A DNA stretch of 62,108 nt from UBA1351 sp964627665 (GTDB lineage: Bacteria > Bacillota > Clostridia > Lachnospirales > Vallitaleaceae). The stretch spans positions 1-62,108 of the forward strand of contig CAZVKG010000013.1 in assembly GCA_964627665.1 (NCBI GenBank). The letters are read 5' to 3'. Position numbers and translations under genes: made by a program. The notes beneath the pieces are model-generated. The model was not told the origin of the DNA. It ran no database searches and worked only from the letters and a program-made list of their open reading frames with translations. Shown here one piece after another: positions 53,557-61,552 of the stretch; within the stretch, counting starts at the first letter, position 1; every line of letters begins with the position of its first letter.

Positions 53557-54057
53557 ATGACAAGTTTTGATGGTTTATTAATGACCTTGATTTTTATTGG
53601 CGGACTACTTTATATAGTAAGTTTTGTTATTATCCGAAATGGCAAAAAACATATCGAAGAGAATGCAGAGGATAATGGAATTGATGAAGATTTTGTTTAT
53701 GAAGAAGTTAGAAATAAAATTCTAGAACTCAATGAATATGGTGAATATCTAAAAACTGAACTTGATGGAAAGCATAAAGAGTTGCTTTTTTTATACCAGA
53801 TGATTAATGAAAAAGAAAAAGAAATTAGACGTACGGATTCAACACCAGAAAGGTTAGAAGAGCCAGAAGATCTTAAAAGCTCTCAAAATGTCAATCTTAA
53901 TGCCGTTAGTCAAAAAGAAATTGAAGCTTATAAAGAAATTCATTATAATAAAAAAATACTTGATTTGTCTTTAGCAGGATATTCCAATCAAGAGATTGCA
54001 AAACGTCTAAATATCGGTACAGGACAAGTAGAACTGGTTTTGAACTTGTTTAAATAG
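53557..54057 (+). CDS. SwrB-like DUF6115 protein with N-terminal membrane helix and C-terminal HTH
   Basis: 166 residues: one N-terminal membrane helix (about residues 7-26), a charged helical middle, and a C-terminal helix-turn-helix-like segment, LSLAGYSNQEIAKRLNIGTG, at about residues 134-153. Size, layout and location between sigD and rpsB match B. subtilis SwrB, which promotes basal-body maturation and flagellar export. I infer an equivalent role. The family name DUF6115 is from memory. Confidence 0.75.
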   Translation: MTSFDGLLMTLIFIGGLLYIVSFVIIRNGKKHIEENAEDNGIDEDFVYEEVRNKILELNEYGEYLKTELDGKHKELLFLYQMINEKEKEIRRTDSTPERLEEPEDLKSSQNVNLNAVSQKEIEAYKEIHYNKKILDLSLAGYSNQEIAKRLNIGTGQVELVLNLFK

Positions 54058-54069
54058 GAGATTAAAAAG

Positions 54070-54327
54070 ATGAAGCGCATGAAAAAAGACAATGTATTAT
54101 GGATGATTCAAGGGATTGGCATCGGATTGTTGCTGGCCGGAATCATTCTATTTATTTGGAAAGAACCCTTAAGTAAGAGTTTTCAGGAGACAATAACAGA
54201 CGAAGAAATTAAAGAACGTGCACAAGAGTTAGGAATGATTCCCCTAACAAAAGTCGAGGATGTTTACTTAACAGATGAAGATGTTATTAAAAAAGCCGAA
54301 GAACTCGGCATGGAATTTAGTGAATAA
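54070..54327 (+). CDS. Small membrane protein with duplicated TDE-ELGM motif
   Basis: 85 residues: a basic N-terminus, one membrane helix (about residues 13-30), then an external or cytoplasmic tail with two copies of the same motif, ITDEEIKERAQELGM (about 42-56) and LTDEDVIKKAEELGM (about 68-82). The motif resembles the short membrane-proximal helices seen before MltG-like domains in some Clostridia, but the catalytic part is absent. 12 bases after the SwrB-like gene. Function unknown. Confidence 0.75.
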   Translation: MKRMKKDNVLWMIQGIGIGLLLAGIILFIWKEPLSKSFQETITDEEIKERAQELGMIPLTKVEDVYLTDEDVIKKAEELGMEFSE

Positions 54328-54333
54328 AACTAC

Positions 54334-54362
54334 TTGTTTTTTTTGTGTGTATATGGTACACT
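54334..54362 (+). promoter_or_regulatory. Promoter of rpsB-tsf
   Basis: TTGTTT (54334-54339), 17 bases, TACACT (54357-54362), giving a predicted leader of about 100 bases before the rpsB ATG. Confidence 0.7.
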
Positions 54363-54368
54363 ATCAGA

Positions 54369-54468
54369 CGGGTAAAAAAAGCACATAGGACGATTTCTGG
54401 CATGGTGCCGTGAAGGTTTGCCAAGAAGAAGAATCCTATGGAAGAAGACAACCAATGGAGGTAGTAAA
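54369..54468 (+). ncRNA. Structured 5' leader of rpsB, candidate S2 autoregulatory element
   Basis: CATAGGA (54384-54390) is the exact complement of TCCTATG (54434-54440), closing a loop that can contain further helices: GGCA/TGCC within 54399-54409, or alternatively TTCTGGCA near 54395 with TGCCAAGAA at 54419-54427. The two inner pairings are mutually exclusive. Placed directly before the ribosome site of a ribosomal-protein operon, it could bind S2 and control translation. Inferred, not established. Confidence 0.5.
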
Positions 54469-55194
54469 ATGAGCGTTATTTCAATGAAACAATTATTAGA
54501 AGCAGGTGTTCACTTTGGACATCAAACACGAAGATGGAACCCTAAAATGGCTGAGTATATTTATACTGAGCGTAACGGGATTTATATCATCGACTTACAA
54601 CAAACAACAAAATTAATCGATAAAGCGTATGACGTGGTTAAAGAAGTTGTTGCAGCAGGCGGTAAAGTTCTTTTCGTAGGAACGAAAAAGCAAGCTCAAG
54701 AAGCGATTCAAAAAGAAGCAGAGCGTTGTGGAATGTTCTATGTGAATAACCGATGGTTAGGTGGTATGTTAACAAACTTTAACACAATTCAAAGTCGAAT
54801 TAATCGTCTAAAAGAAATTGAAAAGATGGAAGAAGACGGCACATTTGAAGTATTACCTAAAAAAGAAGTTATTGGCTTACGTCATGAGATGGAAAAACTT
54901 GAGAGAAACCTTGGTGGAATTAAAGAGATGAACGGTGTTCCGGATCTTATCTATATTGTTGATCCAAAGAACGAGCGTATCACTATCCAAGAAGCACATA
55001 TCCTTGGTATTCCATTAATCGGTATTGTTGATACAAACTGTGATCCGGAAGAGATTGATTATGTTATTCCTGGTAATGATGATGCAATCCGTGCAGTAAA
55101 ACTTATTACTTCAACAATGGCAAATGCTGTAATTGAAGCAAATCAAGGTGCGCAAATGAATGTTGATGACGAAGTTGAAGTGCCAGCTGAATAA
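54469..55194 (+). CDS. rpsB: 30S ribosomal protein S2
   Basis: Small-subunit ribosomal protein that also recruits S1. The N-terminal MKQLLEAGVHFGHQTRRWNP and FYVNNRWLGGMLTNF are diagnostic, as is PDLIYIVDPKNERI. ATG 54469 follows GGAGG; the longer frame to 54418 runs through the leader structure. 241 residues with an acidic C-terminus. Confidence 0.98.
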   Translation: MSVISMKQLLEAGVHFGHQTRRWNPKMAEYIYTERNGIYIIDLQQTTKLIDKAYDVVKEVVAAGGKVLFVGTKKQAQEAIQKEAERCGMFYVNNRWLGGMLTNFNTIQSRINRLKEIEKMEEDGTFEVLPKKEVIGLRHEMEKLERNLGGIKEMNGVPDLIYIVDPKNERITIQEAHILGIPLIGIVDTNCDPEEIDYVIPGNDDAIRAVKLITSTMANAVIEANQGAQMNVDDEVEVPAE

Positions 55195-55235
55195 GTTCAT
55201 AACATTTTATGTCAAGTTATGTATAATATAAAACT

Positions 55236-55266
55236 GAATGCTTCAACATATGTTGAAGCATTTTTT
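55236..55266 (+). terminator. Terminator or attenuator between rpsB and tsf
   Basis: A perfect 24-base palindrome at 55238-55261 folds as a 10-bp hairpin with a 4-base loop, and six T residues follow. It would give more S2 mRNA than tsf mRNA unless read through. tsf has no clear promoter of its own after it. Confidence 0.85.
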
Positions 55267-55306
55267 ACGAATGAATCTTAACGAATAATATATGGAGGTA
55301 ATGAAT

Positions 55307-56233
55307 ATGGCAGTAACTGCAGCATTAGTAAAAGAATTACGTGAAAGAACAGGCGCCGGAATGCTTGATTGCAAAAAAGCATTAACGGAGACTGACGGTA
55401 ATATTGAGCAGTCAATTGAAGTGTTACGTGAAAAAGGACTTGCAAAAGCAGCAAAGAAAGCCGGACGTATTGCAGCTGAAGGTATGGTAGCAGCAAATGT
55501 GTCGGATGATCAAAAATCAGCTGTACTTGTTGAAGTAAACTCTGAAACAGACTTTGTCGCTAAAAATGAAAAATTCCAAAAATATGTTGCTCAAGTAGCT
55601 GAGCAAGCAATGAAGACAAGTGCAACAGACATTGATGCTTTTTTAGCTGAGAAATGGATTGCTGACGAGTCAAAAACAGTTGAAGAAGAAGTGAATTCTC
55701 AAATTGCAGTCATTGGAGAAAAACTTAGTATTCGTCGATTTAAAAAAATTACAGTTGATAATGGAATGGTTGCGTCATATATTCACGCAGGTGGAAAAAT
55801 TGGCGTTTTAGTTGAAGCAGAAACAGACGTTGTTAATGATGATATTCAAGAAGCACTTCGTAATGTTGCTATGCAAATCGCAGCTTTACCACCGGTTTAC
55901 TTAAGCCGTGAAGAAGTTGATGCAGACTATATTGAATCAGAAAAAGCAATTCTAAAACAACAAGCGATTAATGAAAATCCGGATAAACCGGAAAGCATCA
56001 TTGACAAAATGATTATCGGCCGTCTAAATAAACAATTAAAAGAAGTATGTCTTTTAGATCAAACATACGTTAAAGATAGTGACTTAAGTGTTCAGAAATA
56101 TATTGATCAAGTAGCTAAAAATGCAGGTACATCGATTACATTAAAATCCTATGTACGATTTGAAACAGGCGAAGGTATTGAAAAGAAAGAAGAAAACTTT
56201 GCTGAAGAAGTTGCTAAGCAAATGCAACAATAA
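55307..56233 (+). CDS. tsf: Translation elongation factor Ts
   Basis: Guanine-nucleotide exchange factor for EF-Tu. The N-terminal UBA-like domain has VKELRERTGAGMLDCKKAL; the core has SETDFVAKNEKF and ALRNVAMQIAA. 308 residues. ATG 55307 sits nine bases after GGAGG; an upstream ATG at 55292 would overlap that site. Cys in MLDCKKAL is family-typical. Confidence 0.98.
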   Translation: MAVTAALVKELRERTGAGMLDCKKALTETDGNIEQSIEVLREKGLAKAAKKAGRIAAEGMVAANVSDDQKSAVLVEVNSETDFVAKNEKFQKYVAQVAEQAMKTSATDIDAFLAEKWIADESKTVEEEVNSQIAVIGEKLSIRRFKKITVDNGMVASYIHAGGKIGVLVEAETDVVNDDIQEALRNVAMQIAALPPVYLSREEVDADYIESEKAILKQQAINENPDKPESIIDKMIIGRLNKQLKEVCLLDQTYVKDSDLSVQKYIDQVAKNAGTSITLKSYVRFETGEGIEKKEENFAEEVAKQMQQ

Positions 56234-56253
56234 TTGGGCATAGAATTGTTGTT

Positions 56254-56287
56254 TAAAAGGAAGCACCTTGGTGTTTCCTTTAATTTT
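56254..56287 (+). terminator. Probable terminator after tsf
   Basis: AAAGGAA and TTCCTTT pair with an inner CAC/GTG extension (56254-56282), followed by a T-rich stretch. It separates rpsB-tsf from pyrH. Confidence 0.6.
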
Positions 56288-56337
56288 ATCTAGTAATATT
56301 GTTGAAATTATGATAAATTATAAATGTGAGGTGTACG

Positions 56338-57042
56338 ATGAAAAAAAACCAAAAGGTGTTATTAAAGTTAAGCGGTGAAGCTCTTTCCGGAGAAGCCGGA
56401 AAATGTTTTTCGGAAAAAAATGTTTTAGAAGTTGCAAGGCAAGTCAAAGAACTTGTAACAAATGGAGTTCAAGTTGGAATTGTTATTGGTGGCGGTAATT
56501 TTTGGCGTGGCCGAACGAGTGAAAACATGGACAGAACAAAAGCAGATCAGATTGGTATGCTGGCTACAGTTATGAATTGCTTATATGCAGCAGAAGTTTT
56601 TCGGACGCTTGGTTTAAAAACACTGGTAATGACTCCGTTCAAAGTTGGTCAGATGACCCAAGAATTTGATAAAGATTCATGCATGGAAAAACAGGGCGAA
56701 GGAGTTGTCACTTTTTTTGCAGGTGGTTTAGGCCATCCTTATTTTTCAACGGATACAACAGCAGCATTGCGTGCAATTGAGACAGAATGTGATATAATAT
56801 TATTAGCGAAAAATATTGATGGAGTTTATGATTCGGATCCAAATCATAATTCGGAAGCTATTAAATATGATCGCATTTCCTTAAAAGAAGTTATTGACCA
56901 AGAATTGAAGGTTATGGACTTGACTGCAGCGATTATGTGTTTAGAGCATAAAATTAATATGCACGTATTTTATCTTAATGATGAAGATAGTATAATCAAT
57001 GCAATGAATGGTCAGAATAAGGGTACTTTAGTTTATGTATAA
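56338..57042 (+). CDS. pyrH: UMP kinase
   Basis: Bacterial hexameric UMP kinase (amino acid kinase fold), making UDP for nucleotides and wall precursors. Motifs: LLKLSGEALSGE at the N-terminus, VIGGGNFWRGR near residue 50, ADQIGMLATVMN, and KNIDGVYDSDP. 234 residues. ATG 56338 follows GAGGTG. Confidence 0.97.
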   Translation: MKKNQKVLLKLSGEALSGEAGKCFSEKNVLEVARQVKELVTNGVQVGIVIGGGNFWRGRTSENMDRTKADQIGMLATVMNCLYAAEVFRTLGLKTLVMTPFKVGQMTQEFDKDSCMEKQGEGVVTFFAGGLGHPYFSTDTTAALRAIETECDIILLAKNIDGVYDSDPNHNSEAIKYDRISLKEVIDQELKVMDLTAAIMCLEHKINMHVFYLNDEDSIINAMNGQNKGTLVYV

Positions 57043-57057
57043 TTTAGGAGGCTACTT

Positions 57058-57612
57058 ATGGAGGCAGTATTAAAAGAATATGAAGAGAAGATGGAAAAAA
57101 CGATTCATGTACTAGAAGAAGAATTTAATAGTATTCGAGCTGGACGGGCGAATCCGCACGTTCTTGATCAAATCAAAGTTGACTATTATGGTCAACCCTC
57201 ACCGTTGAACCAGGTGGGAAACATTAGTGTGCCGGAAGCAAGATTGTTGCAAATCCAACCTTGGGATAAAACAATGTTAGCTGAAATCGAAAAAGCAATA
57301 AACATGTCAGATATTGGTATACATCCACAAAATGACGGTGTTTGTATTCGATTATCATTCCCTGAATTAACGGAAGAACGACGTAAAGAATTAACAAAAG
57401 ACGTTAAGAAAAAAGGTGAAGATGCAAAAATTGCAATTCGTAACATTCGAAGAGATGCTAATGACCATTTTAAACGTCAAGAAAAAGACAGTAAAATTAC
57501 TGAAGATGATTTGAAAGAACTTGAAGATAAGGTGCAATCATTGACGGACAAATTTATTAAAAATATTGATGAACATGTTTCAAGAAAAAGCGAAGAAATC
57601 TTAAAAGTATAA
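57058..57612 (+). CDS. frr: Ribosome recycling factor
   Basis: Splits post-termination ribosomes together with EF-G. Conserved blocks are FNSIRAGRANPHVLDQIKVDYYG (split at residues 23-45), LLQIQPWDKTM, and RRDANDHFKRQEKD. 184 residues, typical. Behind AGGAGG, 15 bases after pyrH. Confidence 0.98.
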   Translation: MEAVLKEYEEKMEKTIHVLEEEFNSIRAGRANPHVLDQIKVDYYGQPSPLNQVGNISVPEARLLQIQPWDKTMLAEIEKAINMSDIGIHPQNDGVCIRLSFPELTEERRKELTKDVKKKGEDAKIAIRNIRRDANDHFKRQEKDSKITEDDLKELEDKVQSLTDKFIKNIDEHVSRKSEEILKV

Positions 57613-57641
57613 AAATAGCTTGATATGCTAACCTAAAATCC

Positions 57642-57655
57642 CCCTCGAAAGAGGG
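57642..57655 (+). other. CCCTC-GAAA-GAGGG hairpin between frr and uppS
   Basis: A 5-bp GC-rich stem capped by a GNRA tetraloop (GAAA), not followed by U residues. Small but unusually stable for an AT-rich genome; it may mark an RNA processing or protection site between frr and uppS. Confidence 0.55.
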
Positions 57656-57685
57656 TAATATTATTTATGTAGTAGAGGTGAGAAG

Positions 57686-58420
57686 ATGGTTCCAAAACAT
57701 ATTGCATTAATCATGGACGGTAACGGACGATGGGCAAAATCTAAAGGGAAGCCACGTACATTTGGTCACAAAAAGGGTAGTGAGACATTAAAACAAATTT
57801 GTAAAGATGCATACGATCTAGGTGTAAAATATATAACAGTTTATGCTTTTTCGACAGAGAATTGGAAACGTTCGAAAGAAGAAGTTTCTTTTTTAATGGG
57901 ACTTCTTAGACAATATTTAAATGAAAGCATTAAAAATTCAGAAGAAAACAATATGCGTGTACGAGTTATCGGAAGACGTAGTGATTTAGATAAAGATATT
58001 ATTGAAGCGATTGAATCATTAGAAGAGGCTTCAAAGGAGTTTGACGGATTACAGCTTCAGATTGCCTTAAACTATGGTGGAAGAGATGAGATCATACGTG
58101 GAATGCGTGGCGTATTTCAACATTTAGTTGATAATGATGGCTCAGATCAAGTCTCTAAACATGATTTGATGTTAGCCATGCAAGAATTAGATGAAGATAA
58201 ATTTTCGTACTACTTAGATACGGTTGGGATTCCTGATCCGGATTTGTTAATTCGAACAAGTGGTGAACTTCGCACCAGTAATTTTATGTTGTGGCAATTG
58301 GCCTACACAGAGTTTTACGTAACGGATGTATATTGGCCGGATTTTAATAGAACAGAATTAATAAAAGCAATTGATGCATATAATCGAAGAGATCGACGAT
58401 TTGGAGGACGCACAAAATGA
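57686..58420 (+). CDS. uppS: Undecaprenyl diphosphate synthase
   Basis: cis-Prenyltransferase making the C55 lipid carrier for cell wall synthesis. The substrate-binding aspartate is D11 in IALIMDGNGRWAKSKG. ALNYGGRDEI and PDPDLLIRTSGELRTSNFMLWQ (split near residues 185-210) are diagnostic. 244 residues. Overlaps cdsA by four bases (ATGA). Confidence 0.97.
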   Translation: MVPKHIALIMDGNGRWAKSKGKPRTFGHKKGSETLKQICKDAYDLGVKYITVYAFSTENWKRSKEEVSFLMGLLRQYLNESIKNSEENNMRVRVIGRRSDLDKDIIEAIESLEEASKEFDGLQLQIALNYGGRDEIIRGMRGVFQHLVDNDGSDQVSKHDLMLAMQELDEDKFSYYLDTVGIPDPDLLIRTSGELRTSNFMLWQLAYTEFYVTDVYWPDFNRTELIKAIDAYNRRDRRFGGRTK

Positions 58421-59226
58421 AAACACGAATTCTGTCTGCAATAATAGCTTTACCTATTGTTATTTTTCCGCTATATTTAGGGGGCTGGCTGACTTCGGTT
58501 TTGATATTGGTGGCGATTTCTATTGGACTGTGGGAATTTAATCGTGCATTTAAGATGGAAGAACGTTATATCTATTTTCTACAACTCCTATTAACGTTGG
58601 TACTTTTTATTTTACAGTACAGTAGACGTTTAGAATATATACTCATTAGCCTTGTATTAATGATTGTTTTATCCTTTATATATTATATTATTCGCTATCC
58701 AAAAGTCGAATTGCAAACAGTATTTATAGGATTAATTGGCTATTTCTACATTTCAATTATGATGAGCCATATTGTTTTAGTCCGAAATATGGATCAATAT
58801 GGACATATTCTTATTTGGCTTATTTTGTTAATTTCTTTTGGAAGTGATACCTTTGCATATTTTACAGGCGTGTTTTTAGGAAAACATAAATTAGCACCAA
58901 AGTTAAGTCCAAATAAAACCATAGAAGGTGCAATTGGAGGAATTCTTGGGTCAGGAATTTTGACAACCTTGTATACCTTTTTTTTAGCGTATACTGAGAC
59001 GCATATTGAGTTACATCATTTCATTGGATTTGCATTAATGGGAATTGTCGGATCAATTTTTGGCCAATTTGGTGATATGACAGCTTCTGCAATGAAACGA
59101 GTAACCAAAATCAAAGACTTCGGTACATTGATTCCGGGGCATGGAGGAATTGTCGATCGAATGGATAGCATCATATTTGTTGCACCATTTGTATACTATG
59201 CATCGATGTTAATTTTATCATTATAA
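58417..59226 (+). CDS. cdsA: Phosphatidate cytidylyltransferase (CDP-diglyceride synthase)
   Basis: Polytopic membrane enzyme making CDP-diacylglycerol for phospholipid synthesis. About eight hydrophobic segments. Signatures are LISFGSDTFAYFTGVFLGKHKLAPKLSPNK (split near residues 143-170) and the C-terminal GTLIPGHGGIVDRMDS. 269 residues. Confidence 0.96.
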   Translation: MKTRILSAIIALPIVIFPLYLGGWLTSVLILVAISIGLWEFNRAFKMEERYIYFLQLLLTLVLFILQYSRRLEYILISLVLMIVLSFIYYIIRYPKVELQTVFIGLIGYFYISIMMSHIVLVRNMDQYGHILIWLILLISFGSDTFAYFTGVFLGKHKLAPKLSPNKTIEGAIGGILGSGILTTLYTFFLAYTETHIELHHFIGFALMGIVGSIFGQFGDMTASAMKRVTKIKDFGTLIPGHGGIVDRMDSIIFVAPFVYYASMLILSL

Positions 59227-59252
59227 AATATGATAAAGAAAAAGAGGTAATA

Positions 59253-60428
59253 ATGAAGAAAAGAATAGGGATATTAGGTTCGACAGGCTCTATAGGTGTT
59301 CAAACCTTAGAAGTTATTGACTTACATGATGAATTTGAAGTTGTGGCACTTACAGCCAATACAAATGTAGATCGATTATATGAACAATGTTTAAAATATA
59401 AACCCCAAATCGTTGCTTTAATGGATAGGAATAGCCAACAACAATTAAGTGAGCGTCTCCAACAACACATGGATCTAAAGATTGATGTTTTATGGGGGAT
59501 GGAGGGTTTAATTGCTGTTGCAAAATATGCTTTTATAGATACTTTAGTTACGGCAGTTGTTGGAATGATTGGACTCGTTCCCACGATTGAAGCAATCAAA
59601 GCGAATAAAACAATAGCACTTGCCAATAAAGAAACACTTGTGACAGCAGGTGAATTAATTATGCCACTAGCCAAGGCACATTCAGTTAAAATATTACCGG
59701 TTGATAGTGAACATTCCGCGATTTATCAATCATTACAAGGCAATGCATACAAAAAAATTGAGAAAGTTATTTTAACAGCATCTGGGGGCCCTTTTCGGGG
59801 AAAGGATGCGACGTATTTGAAAAATGTATCTTTAGAAGAAGCTCTAAAACATCCAAACTGGGAAATGGGAGCGAAAATAACCATTGATTCTTCAACATTG
59901 ATGAACAAAGGACTTGAAGTTATTGAAGCTAAATGGTTGTTTGATGTTGAACCGGATCAGATTGAGGTTGTTGTTCATCCGGAAAGTATTATTCATTCTA
60001 TGGTACAATATATTGATGGGTCAGTTATTGCACAATTAGGACTACCTGATATGCGATTACCCATTCAATATGCGCTTTTTGAAACGCAAAGGGAATTTAT
60101 GCCATATGAGCGATTAGATTTAACAAAATTACGCAAATTAACATTCGAAAAACCCGATATAGATACATTTAAATGTTTAAAATTGGCATTTACAGCGTTA
60201 GAGTATGGAGGCCTTATTCCAACGATTTTAAATGCGGCCAATGAAGTTATTGTAGCTATGTTTTTAGATAAAAAAATTCAATATTTTCAGATTGCGGATT
60301 ATATAGAAGAAGTCATGAATACGTATCTTGAAGAATACTACGATTCGACGGTAGCGTTAACGTTAGATCATATTTTAGAAGCCCAAGCGTGGGCAGAACA
60401 ATACATTGAAAGAAGGTGGCACCAATGA
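59253..60428 (+). CDS. dxr: 1-deoxy-D-xylulose-5-phosphate reductoisomerase
   Basis: Second enzyme of the MEP isoprenoid pathway, NADPH-dependent. N-terminal Rossmann motif GILGSTGSIGVQTL; catalytic-domain motifs LPVDSEHSAIYQSLQG, NWEMGAKITIDSSTLMNKGLE (split near residues 205-225) and VVHPESIIHSM. 391 residues. Together with ispG downstream it shows use of the MEP route. Overlaps rseP by four bases. Confidence 0.97.
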   Translation: MKKRIGILGSTGSIGVQTLEVIDLHDEFEVVALTANTNVDRLYEQCLKYKPQIVALMDRNSQQQLSERLQQHMDLKIDVLWGMEGLIAVAKYAFIDTLVTAVVGMIGLVPTIEAIKANKTIALANKETLVTAGELIMPLAKAHSVKILPVDSEHSAIYQSLQGNAYKKIEKVILTASGGPFRGKDATYLKNVSLEEALKHPNWEMGAKITIDSSTLMNKGLEVIEAKWLFDVEPDQIEVVVHPESIIHSMVQYIDGSVIAQLGLPDMRLPIQYALFETQREFMPYERLDLTKLRKLTFEKPDIDTFKCLKLAFTALEYGGLIPTILNAANEVIVAMFLDKKIQYFQIADYIEEVMNTYLEEYYDSTVALTLDHILEAQAWAEQYIERRWHQ

Positions 60429-61528
60429 GTATTATTGTAGCTTTATTAGTATTTAGTTTTATCGTTTTTGTCCATGAATTTGGGCATTATATATTTGCAA
60501 GACGTGGTGGAATCGCGGTTGAAGAGTTCGCGATTGGAATGGGCCCTAAGTTGTTCGGCTTTGAACGAAAAGGAACACAATGGACAATACGTCTATTACC
60601 TATTGGTGGATTTTGCCGTATGCATGGAGAAGATGGCTCTGAGCCACAAGACAAGCAAGAAACTCAAAACGTTAAAAAGCTTAATGGGGGCGCATTTTAT
60701 GAGAAGTCCGTTGGTGTTAGGATTTCGACTATTTTTGGAGGCCCTCTATTTAATTTTATTTTAGCTTTAATTTTTTCTTTTATTTATATTGGAATGACAA
60801 CGACATTTTCAAATGTTGTGAGTGAAGTCCCCGAAGATTTACCGGCTTATGAGGCAGGTATTCGTCCGGGTGATGAAATCGTGTCTATTGATGGCCATCG
60901 TATTTTGCGCTCAACGGAAGCGAGAATCTATATTAATATGCCGGCAGGAGAGCCTTTAGATGTTAAAGTTCGTCGGAGTGAAAATGGAGATAGCAAAACG
61001 TTGAACTTCACTGTGGTTCCTCATGTGATTAAACTTGACGAAACAGTGCCTCCGGAAGAAAGTAATAATTATTATGTGATCGGTGTTAATTATGAAGAAA
61101 TCCAAAAAAATATTTTCACAGTGATGAAATACGGTGTTTTAGAAGCTGCATCATGGATTAAAATTGTATTCTATTCCCTTGGATTACTTATTACAGGGAA
61201 TGTTTCTATGACAGCTCTATCTGGGCCGGTTGCTATTGTTGATGAATTTAGTACTGGCTACGAGGCGAGTTTAGCCTACGGAATAAAAGCGGTTGTTTCG
61301 AATATAGCTTTCTTTATTGTATTGCTTAGTTCGAACTTAGGCGTCATGAACTTATTACCGATTCCGGCCTTAGATGGAGGACGATTGATTTTCCTATTTA
61401 TTGAAGGAGTTCGAGGAAAACCACTAGCACCGGATAAAGAAGGATTTGTGCATTTTATCGGATTTGCCTTATTAATGTTATTGATGGTCTTTGTGCTCTT
61501 TAACGATATTCAACGTCTGTTTAGTTAA
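60425..61528 (+). CDS. rseP: Site-2 intramembrane protease RseP/RasP
   Basis: Zinc metalloprotease that cleaves within the membrane (anti-sigma factors, FtsL in bacilli, signal peptides). HEFGH at residues 17-21 is the zinc site; the second motif NLLPIPALDGGR lies near residue 308. A single PDZ domain with YEAGIRPGDEIVSIDGHRI lies between (about residues 140-200). 367 residues, four membrane segments. ATG 60425 overlaps the dxr stop; AAGGTGG is just upstream. Confidence 0.96.
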   Translation: MSIIVALLVFSFIVFVHEFGHYIFARRGGIAVEEFAIGMGPKLFGFERKGTQWTIRLLPIGGFCRMHGEDGSEPQDKQETQNVKKLNGGAFYEKSVGVRISTIFGGPLFNFILALIFSFIYIGMTTTFSNVVSEVPEDLPAYEAGIRPGDEIVSIDGHRILRSTEARIYINMPAGEPLDVKVRRSENGDSKTLNFTVVPHVIKLDETVPPEESNNYYVIGVNYEEIQKNIFTVMKYGVLEAASWIKIVFYSLGLLITGNVSMTALSGPVAIVDEFSTGYEASLAYGIKAVVSNIAFFIVLLSSNLGVMNLLPIPALDGGRLIFLFIEGVRGKPLAPDKEGFVHFIGFALLMLLMVFVLFNDIQRLFS

Positions 61529-61552
61529 GCAAAGGTATAGGAGGCTTATTGA

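Noticed and set aside
55199..55227. Possible promoter ATAACA-17-TATAAT after rpsB
   Set aside because: A transcript from it would run straight into the hairpin terminator about 35 bases later, so it is unlikely to serve tsf.
57642..57655. Terminator between frr and uppS
   Set aside because: The stem is stable but no U tract follows, and the genes form a conserved operon.
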